NCBI GenBank assembly: GCA_016287975.1
Contig: JAEEXV010000383.1
Location: forward strand, 1 to 6,363
Direction: 5' to 3'
Length of the DNA: 6,363 nt
DNA from: Lentisphaeria bacterium
Lineage (GTDB): Bacteria; Verrucomicrobiota; Lentisphaeria; Oligosphaerales; Oligosphaeraceae
Of this stretch, positions 1 through 5,518 are shown piece by piece. The translations under genes were made by a program, and so were the position numbers. The notes under the pieces were generated by a model. The model was not told the origin of the DNA and made no database searches. It was given only the letters and a program-made list of their open reading frames with translations. Numbering within the stretch: position 1 is the stretch's first letter; each line of letters begins with the position of its first letter.

Positions 1-26
1 CGTCCAACGCCAGCAACGTGGGCTAG
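1..26 (+). CDS. 3' end of an upstream gene (partial, probable virion gene)
   Basis: The frame starting at base 3 reads SNASNVG and stops with TAG at 24-26. Only seven codons are visible, so no domain can be assigned. Two things favour a real gene end: it precedes a head-to-tail gene block where a capsid or connector gene would normally sit, and its last 24 bases match the last 24 bases of the tail tube gene (2187-2210, encoding SSASNAG and stop) at 19 positions by hand alignment. Family knowledge: in HK97-like gene order the major capsid and connector genes come just before head-closure genes, so a capsid or connector gene is the natural guess. The alternative is that the match is chance and the frame is not coding. 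Confidence 0.35.
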
Positions 27-257
27 TCCGCATCCGGTGCCGCTCCGTCTCCCGCCGGCCGCGCGGGCCCGCCCGGGCACCCTAAACATGCGGGCGGGGA
101 ATTCCTACGCCGAGCCGGGCGGCGCCGCGGCCCCCCGGCATACTGCCCATTCGACAGTGGTAGCGTGCTGCGCGCGGGGGCCAAGCCGCGCGGACGAATC
201 CCCAGGGGCGGGCAACTGGGCAACGCTGCGACCCGCCTTTTACCCCTTTACCTCGCC
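27..257. other. GC-rich gap with no convincing gene; hairpin-prone
   Basis: These 231 bases hold no gene I can support. The open frames crossing it give Arg/Pro/Gly/Ala-rich products typical of non-coding GC-rich DNA. Several inverted repeats are visible: CCCGCCCG at 68-75 with CGGGCGGG at 91-98 (15-base loop); CGCGCGG at 171-177 with CCGCGCG at 186-192 (8-base loop), roughly enclosed by ATTCG at 149-153 and CGAAT at 195-199; and GGCGGG at 207-212 with CCCGCC at 232-237. The last is followed by four T (238-241) and is the closest thing to an intrinsic terminator, but its 19-base loop and short T run make it weak. In DNA this GC-rich, such repeats also arise by chance. A gap this size is unusual in an otherwise packed structural operon. 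Confidence 0.5.
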
Positions 258-572
258 ATGACCATCGCCGACCTCATCCGAAACGACAGCGCCAGGGCCA
301 TCCTCGCCGACGGCTTCGCCGTCCAGGCTTCGCTTGGCAAGACGACCTTCATGGGCGTCAAGTCCATGCTGAAGAAGGCGGACGCGGCGACGCTGGCGGG
401 GGATGTCGAGCGCTACGAGTTCTCGCTGCTGGTGCCGTCTTCGGCGCTGGCCGTCCCGCCGCAGCCGCTGAAGGATTCGGTGGCGCTGGAGGGGAAGTCG
501 TACCTGGTGCTTTCGGTGGACACGGACGCGGTGGGCAACCTTCGCATCCACCTGGGAGGTCGCTATGGTTAA
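258..572 (+). CDS. Probable phage head-closure / head-tail joining protein
   Basis: A 104-residue protein starting MTIADLIRNDSARAI. By length and position (first gene of the block, two genes ahead of the probable tail terminator) it fits the small head-closure or head-tail joining proteins that cap the portal-connector and form the tail docking surface. The sequence shows a short helical N-terminus, then a region rich in short hydrophobic stretches (YEFSLLVP, KSYLVLSVD, LRIHLGGRYG) compatible with the small beta-barrel of that class. No diagnostic motif is visible, so the role comes from context. The start is chosen at ATG 258 because the in-frame extension from GTG 165 would add 31 Arg/Gly-rich residues lacking family-like character. 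Neither start has a clear Shine-Dalgarno site. The 3' end overlaps the next gene by 8 bases, which suggests translational coupling. Confidence 0.62.
   Translation: MTIADLIRNDSARAILADGFAVQASLGKTTFMGVKSMLKKADAATLAGDVERYEFSLLVPSSALAVPPQPLKDSVALEGKSYLVLSVDTDAVGNLRIHLGGRYG
555..560 (+). promoter_or_regulatory. Ribosome-binding site for the gp10-like gene
   Basis: GGAGGT lies inside the end of the head-closure gene, four bases before ATG 565. It is a strong Shine-Dalgarno match though slightly close, and supports the overlapping start at 565. Confidence 0.7.
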
Positions 573-1269
573 GGTCGACCTCTCGGGCATCCCGAACCTG
601 CTGGAGACCTACGCGGCGCTGAAGGGCATCCCCGTGGAGAAGGTGCTGCACAACGCGGCGAAGGACTACGTGCAGGGCGCCTTCAAGGTGACGCCGAAGG
701 CCGAGAAGGCTTCGGAACTTCCCGACTGGTGCCTTTTCCCGGGGCGCGGCCGCAAGGCCGGGAAGTCGGTCTGGGTGCCGTGGCACAAGGCGATGGGGAA
801 GGCGGTCTCGCAGGCGCGGGCGGACGCGATCGACGCGTACCGCATCCGCAAGCGGGTGCCGGGCTTCGCCCTCTCCTCTTTCATCCCCGTCATGCGCTCG
901 CTGGGCTTCAAGCAGAAGGCGCCGCCGAAGTCGGCGTCGGAGAACCAGGTGAAGCGGGGCTGGTCTCTCTACGCCACCCGCAAGGACCCCTACAAGGGCG
1001 GCTTCAAGCGCGGCGTCGAGGATTTCCGCAAGGGCGTGCAGATGACGCGCACCGAATACGGGTCGGCGGCCGAGACGGGGACCGGCGACAACTTCCAGAT
1101 CAACATCCAGGTGGACGAAAAATCTTTGTCGTTCTTCCCGCAATGGAATCAGCAGGCGCACTCGGCGGGGCTGGCGCTGGCGACGGCGCGGCTCCGCCGC
1201 GACATGGAGAAGACGATCATCAGCGCGGTGAAGAACCGCCAGGCGACTTGTCCGGAGAACAACGCATGA
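565..1269 (+). CDS. Probable HK97 gp10-like neck / minor tail component
   Basis: A 234-residue soluble protein starting MVKVDLSGIPNLLETYAALKG. The gene overlaps its upstream neighbour by 8 bases and the next gene by 4 (ATGA), the pattern of coupled structural genes. Placement between head closure and tail terminator is that of HK97 gp10-like proteins, which act at the head-tail junction. Consistent with that family: an N-terminal helix (about residues 10-33, LETYAALKGIPVEKVLHNAAK), a basic middle (about 55-130, many Lys and Arg), and a C-terminal helix (about 203-226, ALATARLRRDMEKTIISAVK) resembling the closing helix of gp10-like proteins. It is longer than the commonly seen 110-160 residues, so the basic middle could be an inserted segment. 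No catalytic motif is seen. An unrelated neck protein is the main alternative. Confidence 0.58.
   Translation: MVKVDLSGIPNLLETYAALKGIPVEKVLHNAAKDYVQGAFKVTPKAEKASELPDWCLFPGRGRKAGKSVWVPWHKAMGKAVSQARADAIDAYRIRKRVPGFALSSFIPVMRSLGFKQKAPPKSASENQVKRGWSLYATRKDPYKGGFKRGVEDFRKGVQMTRTEYGSAAETGTGDNFQINIQVDEKSLSFFPQWNQQAHSAGLALATARLRRDMEKTIISAVKNRQATCPENNA
1254..1257 (+). promoter_or_regulatory. Ribosome-binding site for the tail terminator gene
   Basis: GGAG sits eight bases before ATG 1266, good spacing. It decides the start at 1266, because the reading frame is open for hundreds of bases upstream (from about 729) but that stretch is only the shadow of the preceding gene. Confidence 0.65.
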
Positions 1270-1721
1270 CTTGTGACCAGGCATTCCAGGCTTATCTGAT
1301 CTCGCTGCTCTCGACGGCGCTGCCGTCGTTCGCCGAAGCCTCGGCGGTGCGGGCGGCCTCCGACCAGACCGATCCGCCGCTGGGCGACCGGGCGGCGGTC
1401 GTCGGCTGCGAGGACGCGGGCGACTACAACGGCATCCCCGGCCATGTCCTCGTCAACGTGAAGGCGGTTGTCGAGATCCGCACGGCGCTCTCCGAGGATC
1501 CGGACGGCGCGCTCTTCGACGCGGCCTCGGAGGCGGTGTCGGAGGCTCTCTTCGGGATCGCGAACGACACCGCGCTTACGGGGTGGGACATCCGCCTCGG
1601 CAACCTGTGGGCGGGCTCCGCCGTCGCCCTCGACAATCTCTACCGCTACCGTTCCTACACCACAACCGCGCTGCTGCAGAGCAATCCGCAGCAGGGCACC
1701 AACACCAACCAGGAGGAATAA
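1266..1721 (+). CDS. Probable tail terminator / tail completion protein
   Basis: A 151-residue acidic protein starting MTCDQAFQAYLISLLS. It begins inside the stop of the preceding gene (ATGA overlap) and lies directly before the tube gene, where tail terminator proteins (lambda gpU-like) sit; these cap the tail tube at the end joining the head and stop polymerisation. Visible layout: N-terminal helix (about 3-26), a hydrophobic strand (about 59-71, HVLVNVKAVVEIRT), a helix (about 80-97, LFDAASEAVSEALFGI), then beta-like segments towards YRYRSYTTTALLQSN. This alternation resembles the small alpha/beta fold of terminators, and length is right. The last residues are a polar Gln/Asn/Thr tail. The gene end also carries the ribosome-binding site of the tube gene. 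Identity is from position and shape; no sequence signature is decisive. Confidence 0.62.
   Translation: MTCDQAFQAYLISLLSTALPSFAEASAVRAASDQTDPPLGDRAAVVGCEDAGDYNGIPGHVLVNVKAVVEIRTALSEDPDGALFDAASEAVSEALFGIANDTALTGWDIRLGNLWAGSAVALDNLYRYRSYTTTALLQSNPQQGTNTNQEE
1711..1716 (+). promoter_or_regulatory. Strong ribosome-binding site for the tail tube gene
   Basis: AGGAGG, a full match to the anti-Shine-Dalgarno core, lies within the last codons of the terminator gene and 11 bases before ATG 1728. It is the strongest site on the + strand, as expected for the tube protein, which is needed in many copies per virion. Confidence 0.75.
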
Positions 1722-1727
1722 TCCACC

Positions 1728-2210
1728 ATGCCCGATCCCACGACCAAGAAGTTCCTCGTCGGCACCCTGTCCGCCGGCACCGCCCTCTCCAACTTCATCA
1801 TCACCGAGACCTCGCCGACCATCGAATCGGATGATTCCGAGGTCCAGGACCAGAACGGCAACGTCGCCTTCGTCCAGCACTACAACCACCGCGCGGTCGT
1901 CTCCTGCAACGTCGTCGTCCCGCGCGGCTACCCGGTGCCGGTCAAAGGCGCGTCGGTGACGCTGAAGGGCGTCACCCTGCCGACCTTCGACGCGACCGGC
2001 AAGTGCAGCGGCAACCCGACCATCACCATCTCCGAGGACCCGTCGCAGGGCTCCGAGGTTCAGTTCCTCGTTACGGCTTCGGCCCTGACAATGAGCAACA
2101 CCGGCGTCACGACCGGCTCCATCACCCTCACCCGCTACCTTGAGAACGGGCTGGGCGCCATCCAGACCGCCGAGGCCGCGGCGCCGTCCAGCGCCAGCAA
2201 CGCCGGCTGA
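1728..2210 (+). CDS. Probable major tail tube protein
   Basis: A 160-residue protein starting MPDPTTKKFLVGTLSAGTA. It is rich in Thr, Ser and Val with many alternating polar/hydrophobic stretches (AVVSCNVVVPRGYPV, ASVTLKGVTLPTF, EVQFLVTASALTM, TGSITLTRYLENG), the profile of the beta-sandwich that stacks as rings to make the tail tube. It sits between the terminator and chaperone genes, the usual place, and has the strongest + strand ribosome-binding site. The last dozen residues (AEAAAPSSASNAG) are a flexible Ala/Ser tail; their coding end resembles the end of the gene at the left window edge. No Ig-like add-on domain is present and length is close to small tube proteins. The next gene starts two bases after its stop. 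Alternative: another beta-rich virion protein such as a decoration protein, less likely here. Confidence 0.68.
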   Translation: MPDPTTKKFLVGTLSAGTALSNFIITETSPTIESDDSEVQDQNGNVAFVQHYNHRAVVSCNVVVPRGYPVPVKGASVTLKGVTLPTFDATGKCSGNPTITISEDPSQGSEVQFLVTASALTMSNTGVTTGSITLTRYLENGLGAIQTAEAAAPSSASNAG

Positions 2211-2212
2211 CA

Positions 2213-2764
2213 ATGGACGCGCCGGGCTCCATCGAAGTGCGCGAACTCCACTCCCCCGCGATGCAGCGGGCGGAGGTGGAGGCGATGCTGGGCGAGGGCG
2301 TCCGCGTGACGGCGGGCGGGCTGATGCGGCTTTGGCTGATCGGCTCGCCCTTCGTCAGCGGCGGCGCGCTCGCCGAGCATGACGTGCTGGCGGCGCGGGC
2401 GTGCCTGGGCTGCGGCGAGGACGTCCCTGTCAAGGCGCTGGTCCAGGCGCTGGAGACGGCGCTTCGTGGCCTGGAGATCATCCAGCAGGAGGACGGCGGC
2501 CCCGCCCCCTCCTACCGGGGATTCTGCCCCGAGTGGTTCGCCGACCTCTACGCGGGCGTCTGCCGCGCGGCCCCCGCGACCACCTGGGCGGCGTTCCTCT
2601 GGGAGATGCCGCTGGCGGCGGCGGCGCACCTGGCGGCCGCCGCGCACCGCGCCAACGGCGGCCATACCCTCAGGCCCTGCGACTGGGAGGGGGCGCTTAA
2701 GGGCTTAGTTGGGGGCGGCGGCGAAAATGCCGGTGACAATAGTGGCGAAAATTTGGATGCATAA
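2213..2764 (+). CDS. Probable tail assembly chaperone
   Basis: A 183-residue, mostly helical protein starting MDAPGSIEVRELHSPAMQ. It lies between tube and tape measure genes, where chaperones (lambda gpG/gpGT-like) sit; these bind the tape measure protein and recruit tube subunits. Visible: a mixed N-terminal part, helices at about 74-92 (VKALVQALETALRGLEII) and a Trp/Ala-rich C-terminal part with WFADLYAG (about 108-115) and LWEMPLAAAAHLAAAAHRA (about 128-146), similar in feel to chaperone domains but not diagnostic. The last 20 or so residues (from about 164: GLVGGGGENAGDNSGENLDA) are low-complexity and lie over the end of the antisense membrane gene, so they may be run-through sequence gained when that gene arrived. 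No Shine-Dalgarno site precedes ATG 2213; coupling to the tube stop two bases upstream is likely. A frameshifted second product is not evident. Confidence 0.58.
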   Translation: MDAPGSIEVRELHSPAMQRAEVEAMLGEGVRVTAGGLMRLWLIGSPFVSGGALAEHDVLAARACLGCGEDVPVKALVQALETALRGLEIIQQEDGGPAPSYRGFCPEWFADLYAGVCRAAPATTWAAFLWEMPLAAAAHLAAAAHRANGGHTLRPCDWEGALKGLVGGGGENAGDNSGENLDA

Positions 2765-3103
2765 CGGCCATCGGGCGATGTACCAACTGCTTTTTACAAT
2801 AATCGAGGGGGATAGATTGGCCGCACGTGTGCGGAGGAAGATGAATGCTGGCACGATGACGCAAGTGAAAACAAGTGTCGGCAATGTGATCCAGAAGTGC
2901 GTGCAGTTCTTCCCGTTGGCTACTCCCAGGATGACGGCGTAGAAAACTGCGTAGATTGCATCGAGGAAATAGCCGCCGGTTCCTAATTCGATGTTGACTT
3001 TCATTCTAACTTGGTCCACACTTATGACAAGTGTTCTTAGGAAAGCCCAGATGGCAGTTCCAATTAGGGACGTTACGATGACTGCAAGATAGGTTTTAAC
3101 CAT
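2705..3103 (-). CDS. Small four-helix membrane protein, antisense phage cargo gene
   Basis: A 132-residue protein starting MVKTYLAVIVTSLIGTAIW, the only supported gene on the minus strand. Four hydrophobic segments are visible: about 5-27, 43-63, 69-90 and 109-129, joined by short charged loops (RMKVNIE, NGKNCTH, RTRAAN, VKSSWY), so an inner-membrane location is expected. Cysteines occur at 67, 81 and 115. A textbook AAGGAG site lies seven bases before the ATG. Coding is supported by this site, uniform hydrophobic segments and normal codons; base composition is lower in GC than its neighbours (three 60-base rows inside give 43-47% by hand count). I do not recognise the family. Being antisense and compositionally foreign within a tail operon is typical of phage morons, some of which block superinfection or alter the host envelope; that role is inference. 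It overlaps the chaperone gene by 60 bases tail to tail. No convincing promoter or terminator was found. Confidence 0.75.
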   Translation of the reverse strand: MVKTYLAVIVTSLIGTAIWAFLRTLVISVDQVRMKVNIELGTGGYFLDAIYAVFYAVILGVANGKNCTHFWITLPTLVFTCVIVPAFIFLRTRAANLSPSIIVKSSWYIARWPLCIQIFATIVTGIFAAAPN

Positions 3104-3110
3104 TTCATCT

Positions 3111-3116
3111 CTCCTT
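3111..3116 (-). promoter_or_regulatory. Ribosome-binding site of the antisense membrane gene
   Basis: On the minus strand this reads AAGGAG, seven bases before the ATG at 3103. It fixes that start. On the + strand the same bases are CTCCTT, in the place where the tape measure gene would carry its own site, leaving that gene without one. Confidence 0.75.
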
Positions 3117-3123
3117 TTTCAAG

Positions 3124-5514
3124 ATGTCAGATTCCACCCAAGAAATCAAAGTCCGCTTTACGACTGAAACGAAGCAGGCAAGCCAGGCGATGACGCAGGC
3201 CTCGTCGCAGGCCCAGGCGCTTGCCGGCGCCTTTTCCGACGTGGGGCCCGCAGCCAAGGCTGGCGCGGCAGCGATTGCCGCCGCATCGACTAATATAACG
3301 TCTGAATTGGTGCAGACGATCCAGACTACACATGACTTTTCCATTGCTCTTACTGATTTGCAGAAGAAGGCTGATGGGCTGGATTTTTCCGAGATCAACA
3401 AGTCTTTTGGGAAACTTGCTGGTTCTGTTGGTAAGATGGCCTTTAAGTTCCTTGGCAAAACTCTCCAGCATCTGCAGGGGATCGGGGAAGCCGCCAAGCA
3501 ACTGGGGGTAAGCGCGGAAAGTTTCCAGCGTCTCCAGAAGGCAGCCCAGGAGACAGGCAACAACATGGGGATGCTGGAGGATGTCTTTTCGCATCTGACA
3601 ATGGCTGCGGGCCAGGCGCTACGCGGCGACGATGGTATGGTCAAGGCCTTCGAAGCGCTGGGTGTGTCCGTCTCAGAACTATCCGGCAAAAATCCGGAGG
3701 AACTCTTCCGGCTTATGGCCCCCGCGATTGACGGTGCAGGCAACTCACTGGCGGCGGCAGAGGCCAAGAGCAAGATCTGCGGGGAGGCGCTTTCCTCCCT
3801 TCAGGGCAGGCTGTCGGATGTTGAGGCGGCGGCCCAAGGTGTTTCCAAGGCAGACATCATTTCAGACGAGACGGTCAAGAGGGCGCAGGAACTTTCCCAG
3901 AGTTTTGAGTCCCTGGAAAAGTCCGCGATGTCCATGGTGGCCCAGAGCGGCCTTGTGGAATGGTTGGGCGATGTTTCGGACCGTCTGAATTCCATTACCC
4001 GTTATTCAAGAGAACTCGGCAGCGGCAATGCCTTTAAAGACTTCGCCCATTTGTTGTTTTCATCGAAGGAATCTTTAGTCGCTGAGGCCGACCGCAAGTT
4101 CGACCAGCAGACCCCGCAGAGGGCAAGGGCGAAAGAGGAGGAAGCGCGGCGCAAGAAGGAAGCGGAAAGACTGGAGCGCGCGGCCCGCGACCGGGCGCAG
4201 GCGGAAAGAGTGGCCCAGGAGTTGGCCGACATTGCCGCCAAGCGCCGCAAGGAGGCCGAGGAGGCGGCGGCGAAGGCGGCGAAGGAGGCGGCGGACGCGG
4301 CGGAGCGCGAGGCTGAGGCGGCGGAGCGTGCGCTGGAGGCGCGCGAGAAGGCGCTTGAGGATTCGCGCGAGCGCGAGACGCTGGCCTATCTGAGCGATGA
4401 GGACAAGGCCCGCTATTCGATGGAGAAGGAACTGGCGAAGGACCGCGAGAACGGCATGAGCGCCGAGGAACTTTCCGACAAGCGTGCCCGGATGACCGCC
4501 GAGATCATCAGGCGCTACGTCACTGAGCCCGCCGAGGCGAAGCGTCTGAAGGCCCTTGAAGATGTCAAGAAGGCGATCCAGGACGCTGACGCGGCGGCGC
4601 GGTCGGCGGCGAAGGAGGCGGCGGACCGCGCTAAGGCCGCCTCGGAGAAGGCGAAGGAATCGCGCAAGGCGGCAAAAGGCAGGCGTGTCCTGAAGGATGG
4701 ATACACCCGCGACGAGGACGGTACGTACCGGAACGCAAAGGGGCACAAGGTCAGCAAACGCCGTGCGACAAGGTTTGTCGCCGCTTCCCCACAGGCGAAA
4801 CGCCAGGCGAAGCGGGATGAGAAGGCGGCGAAGGCGGCGAAGCGCGAGAAGAAGGAGAAAGAGCGGCAGGCCAGGGAGGCCGCCAGGCTGGCGGGGGAAA
4901 CGCTGCCGCCGAAGAAGACGGTCCCCCCCCAGGATCTTCGCCGGCGCAAGGAGCAGTTGGAGGCGGCGGCCCCGAAGCCGGCGAAGGTGTCGGCGCGCGA
5001 GAAGTCGCGGCGGGCAGGTGCGAAGGCGACGCTTACGTCTTCCCGTGACCATAATGTAAAGAATGAGGCCGAGTTAAAGCAGGCTCTGCAGGATCTTAAA
5101 GCTGCTCGGGCTGCATACGATGCAGCGAAAAAGGATCTGAATAGCAAGTTGCACAGATCCAATTTTGCACGCGGCAGGGCGCAAAAGAGATTCGATCAGG
5201 CCGACAGTTGGCTGACGGCGGCGGCGAAGAGGGTGAAGGGACTGCGGGGACTTAGCGAAACGGACGTGCTTGACGAGGAGTTCGATGATGATGCGCCGGG
5301 CGCCAGTGGCAAGACTGCGGCCCCGGCGACCGGCGGCAAGGGCGCGGCGCCTGGCGCCTCTGCGCCGGGTGTCTCTGGAAAGACGGCGGGGGTAGCGCCA
5401 GGGGTGCCGGCGTCGCTGGCGACCGGGCTGGATCTTTCCAGCCTGATCACTCCTTTGAACCAGATCGTGCAGAACACGGCGGGGCTGGGGCGTCGGATCT
5501 ACGTTGTGAGGTAG
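3124..5514 (+). CDS. Tail tape measure protein
   Basis: A 796-residue protein, the longest gene here, starting MSDSTQEIKVRFTTETKQAS, a typical tape measure opening (a short beta-like stretch, then helices with AMTQASSQAQ). It sets tail length and is later ejected with the DNA. Residues 1 to about 332 are ordinary helical sequence including a segment (about 101-215) with LGVSAESFQRLQKAAQETG and ALGVSVSEL as in many tape measure N-termini. About 333-638 is highly charged Ala/Lys/Glu/Arg helix, broken at 519-561 by a small non-helical insert with DGYTRDEDGTYRNAKGHKVS at 525-544. About 643-700 is another helical stretch of lower GC; 717-723 is acidic (DEEFDDD); about 724-762 is a Gly/Ala/Pro linker with SGKTA twice; the C-terminus ends GLGRRIYVVR. 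No obvious membrane segment is seen. At about 1.5 angstrom per residue the tail would be near 120 nm. No Shine-Dalgarno site precedes ATG 3124. Confidence 0.85.
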   Translation: MSDSTQEIKVRFTTETKQASQAMTQASSQAQALAGAFSDVGPAAKAGAAAIAAASTNITSELVQTIQTTHDFSIALTDLQKKADGLDFSEINKSFGKLAGSVGKMAFKFLGKTLQHLQGIGEAAKQLGVSAESFQRLQKAAQETGNNMGMLEDVFSHLTMAAGQALRGDDGMVKAFEALGVSVSELSGKNPEELFRLMAPAIDGAGNSLAAAEAKSKICGEALSSLQGRLSDVEAAAQGVSKADIISDETVKRAQELSQSFESLEKSAMSMVAQSGLVEWLGDVSDRLNSITRYSRELGSGNAFKDFAHLLFSSKESLVAEADRKFDQQTPQRARAKEEEARRKKEAERLERAARDRAQAERVAQELADIAAKRRKEAEEAAAKAAKEAADAAEREAEAAERALEAREKALEDSRERETLAYLSDEDKARYSMEKELAKDRENGMSAEELSDKRARMTAEIIRRYVTEPAEAKRLKALEDVKKAIQDADAAARSAAKEAADRAKAASEKAKESRKAAKGRRVLKDGYTRDEDGTYRNAKGHKVSKRRATRFVAASPQAKRQAKRDEKAAKAAKREKKEKERQAREAARLAGETLPPKKTVPPQDLRRRKEQLEAAAPKPAKVSAREKSRRAGAKATLTSSRDHNVKNEAELKQALQDLKAARAAYDAAKKDLNSKLHRSNFARGRAQKRFDQADSWLTAAAKRVKGLRGLSETDVLDEEFDDDAPGASGKTAAPATGGKGAAPGASAPGVSGKTAGVAPGVPASLATGLDLSSLITPLNQIVQNTAGLGRRIYVVR
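4275..4626 (+). repeat. Pair of 22-base direct repeats inside the tape measure gene
   Basis: An identical 22-base segment occurs at 4275-4296 and 4605-4626, both in the same frame and encoding the peptide AAKEAAD in the charged helical region. The 330-base spacing equals 110 codons. It most likely reflects low-complexity helix coding with repeated GCG, AAG and GAG codons rather than a mobile element, but could promote in-frame deletion or duplication by recombination. Confidence 0.6.
5508..5512 (+). promoter_or_regulatory. Ribosome-binding site for the gene after the tape measure
   Basis: GAGGT overlaps the tape measure stop codon and lies six bases before ATG 5519, supporting that start and coupled translation. 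An alternative AGAGG at 5513-5517 is too close. Confidence 0.6.
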
Positions 5515-5518
5515 AGGC

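Noticed and set aside
63..78. Overlapping palindromes GCGGGCCCGC (63-72) and GCCCGGGC (71-78) as an operator or attachment site
   Set aside because: Short all-GC palindromes are frequent in such DNA, there is no repeat copy elsewhere that I noticed, and no integrase or repressor gene nearby.
37..261. Open + strand frame over the left gap
   Set aside because: Composition is Arg/Pro/Ala/Gly-rich without pattern, there is no start signal, and it overlaps the better-supported start at 258.
358..1284. 308-codon open frame on the minus strand opposite the neck genes
   Set aside because: Arg/Leu/Pro-rich product with no plausible domain, lying wholly opposite well-supported + strand genes. Long antisense frames are expected in DNA this rich in GC.
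1149..2213. 354-codon open frame on the minus strand opposite the terminator and tube genes
   Set aside because: Gly/Arg/Val/Asp-rich composition typical of the antisense of GC-rich coding sequence, with no start signal; the + strand genes there have good ribosome-binding sites.
2709..2942. 77-codon + strand frame between chaperone and tape measure genes as a separate gene or frameshift extension
   Set aside because: No ribosome-binding site and no evident slippery sequence; the antisense frame has a far better start signal and coherent membrane segments. Kept only as an alternative in the findings.
3121..3149. Minus-strand promoter for the membrane gene: TTGATT (3144-3149), 17-base gap, CATCTT (3121-3126)
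   Set aside because: The −10 match is poor (three of six) and transcription would start at about 3114, inside the ribosome-binding site, so the message would lack it.
3292..3320. Minus-strand −10-like TATATT at 3292-3297, upstream of the membrane gene
   Set aside because: Five of six to the −10 consensus, but no −35 element at 16-18 bases. Inside a lower-GC coding stretch a lone match is weak evidence.
4075..5052. 325-codon minus-strand frame rich in Leu and Arg opposite the tape measure gene
   Set aside because: It is the complement of repeated GCG/AAG/GAG codons of the charged helix, giving Leu/Arg runs. Not a membrane protein: arginines are spread evenly through it.
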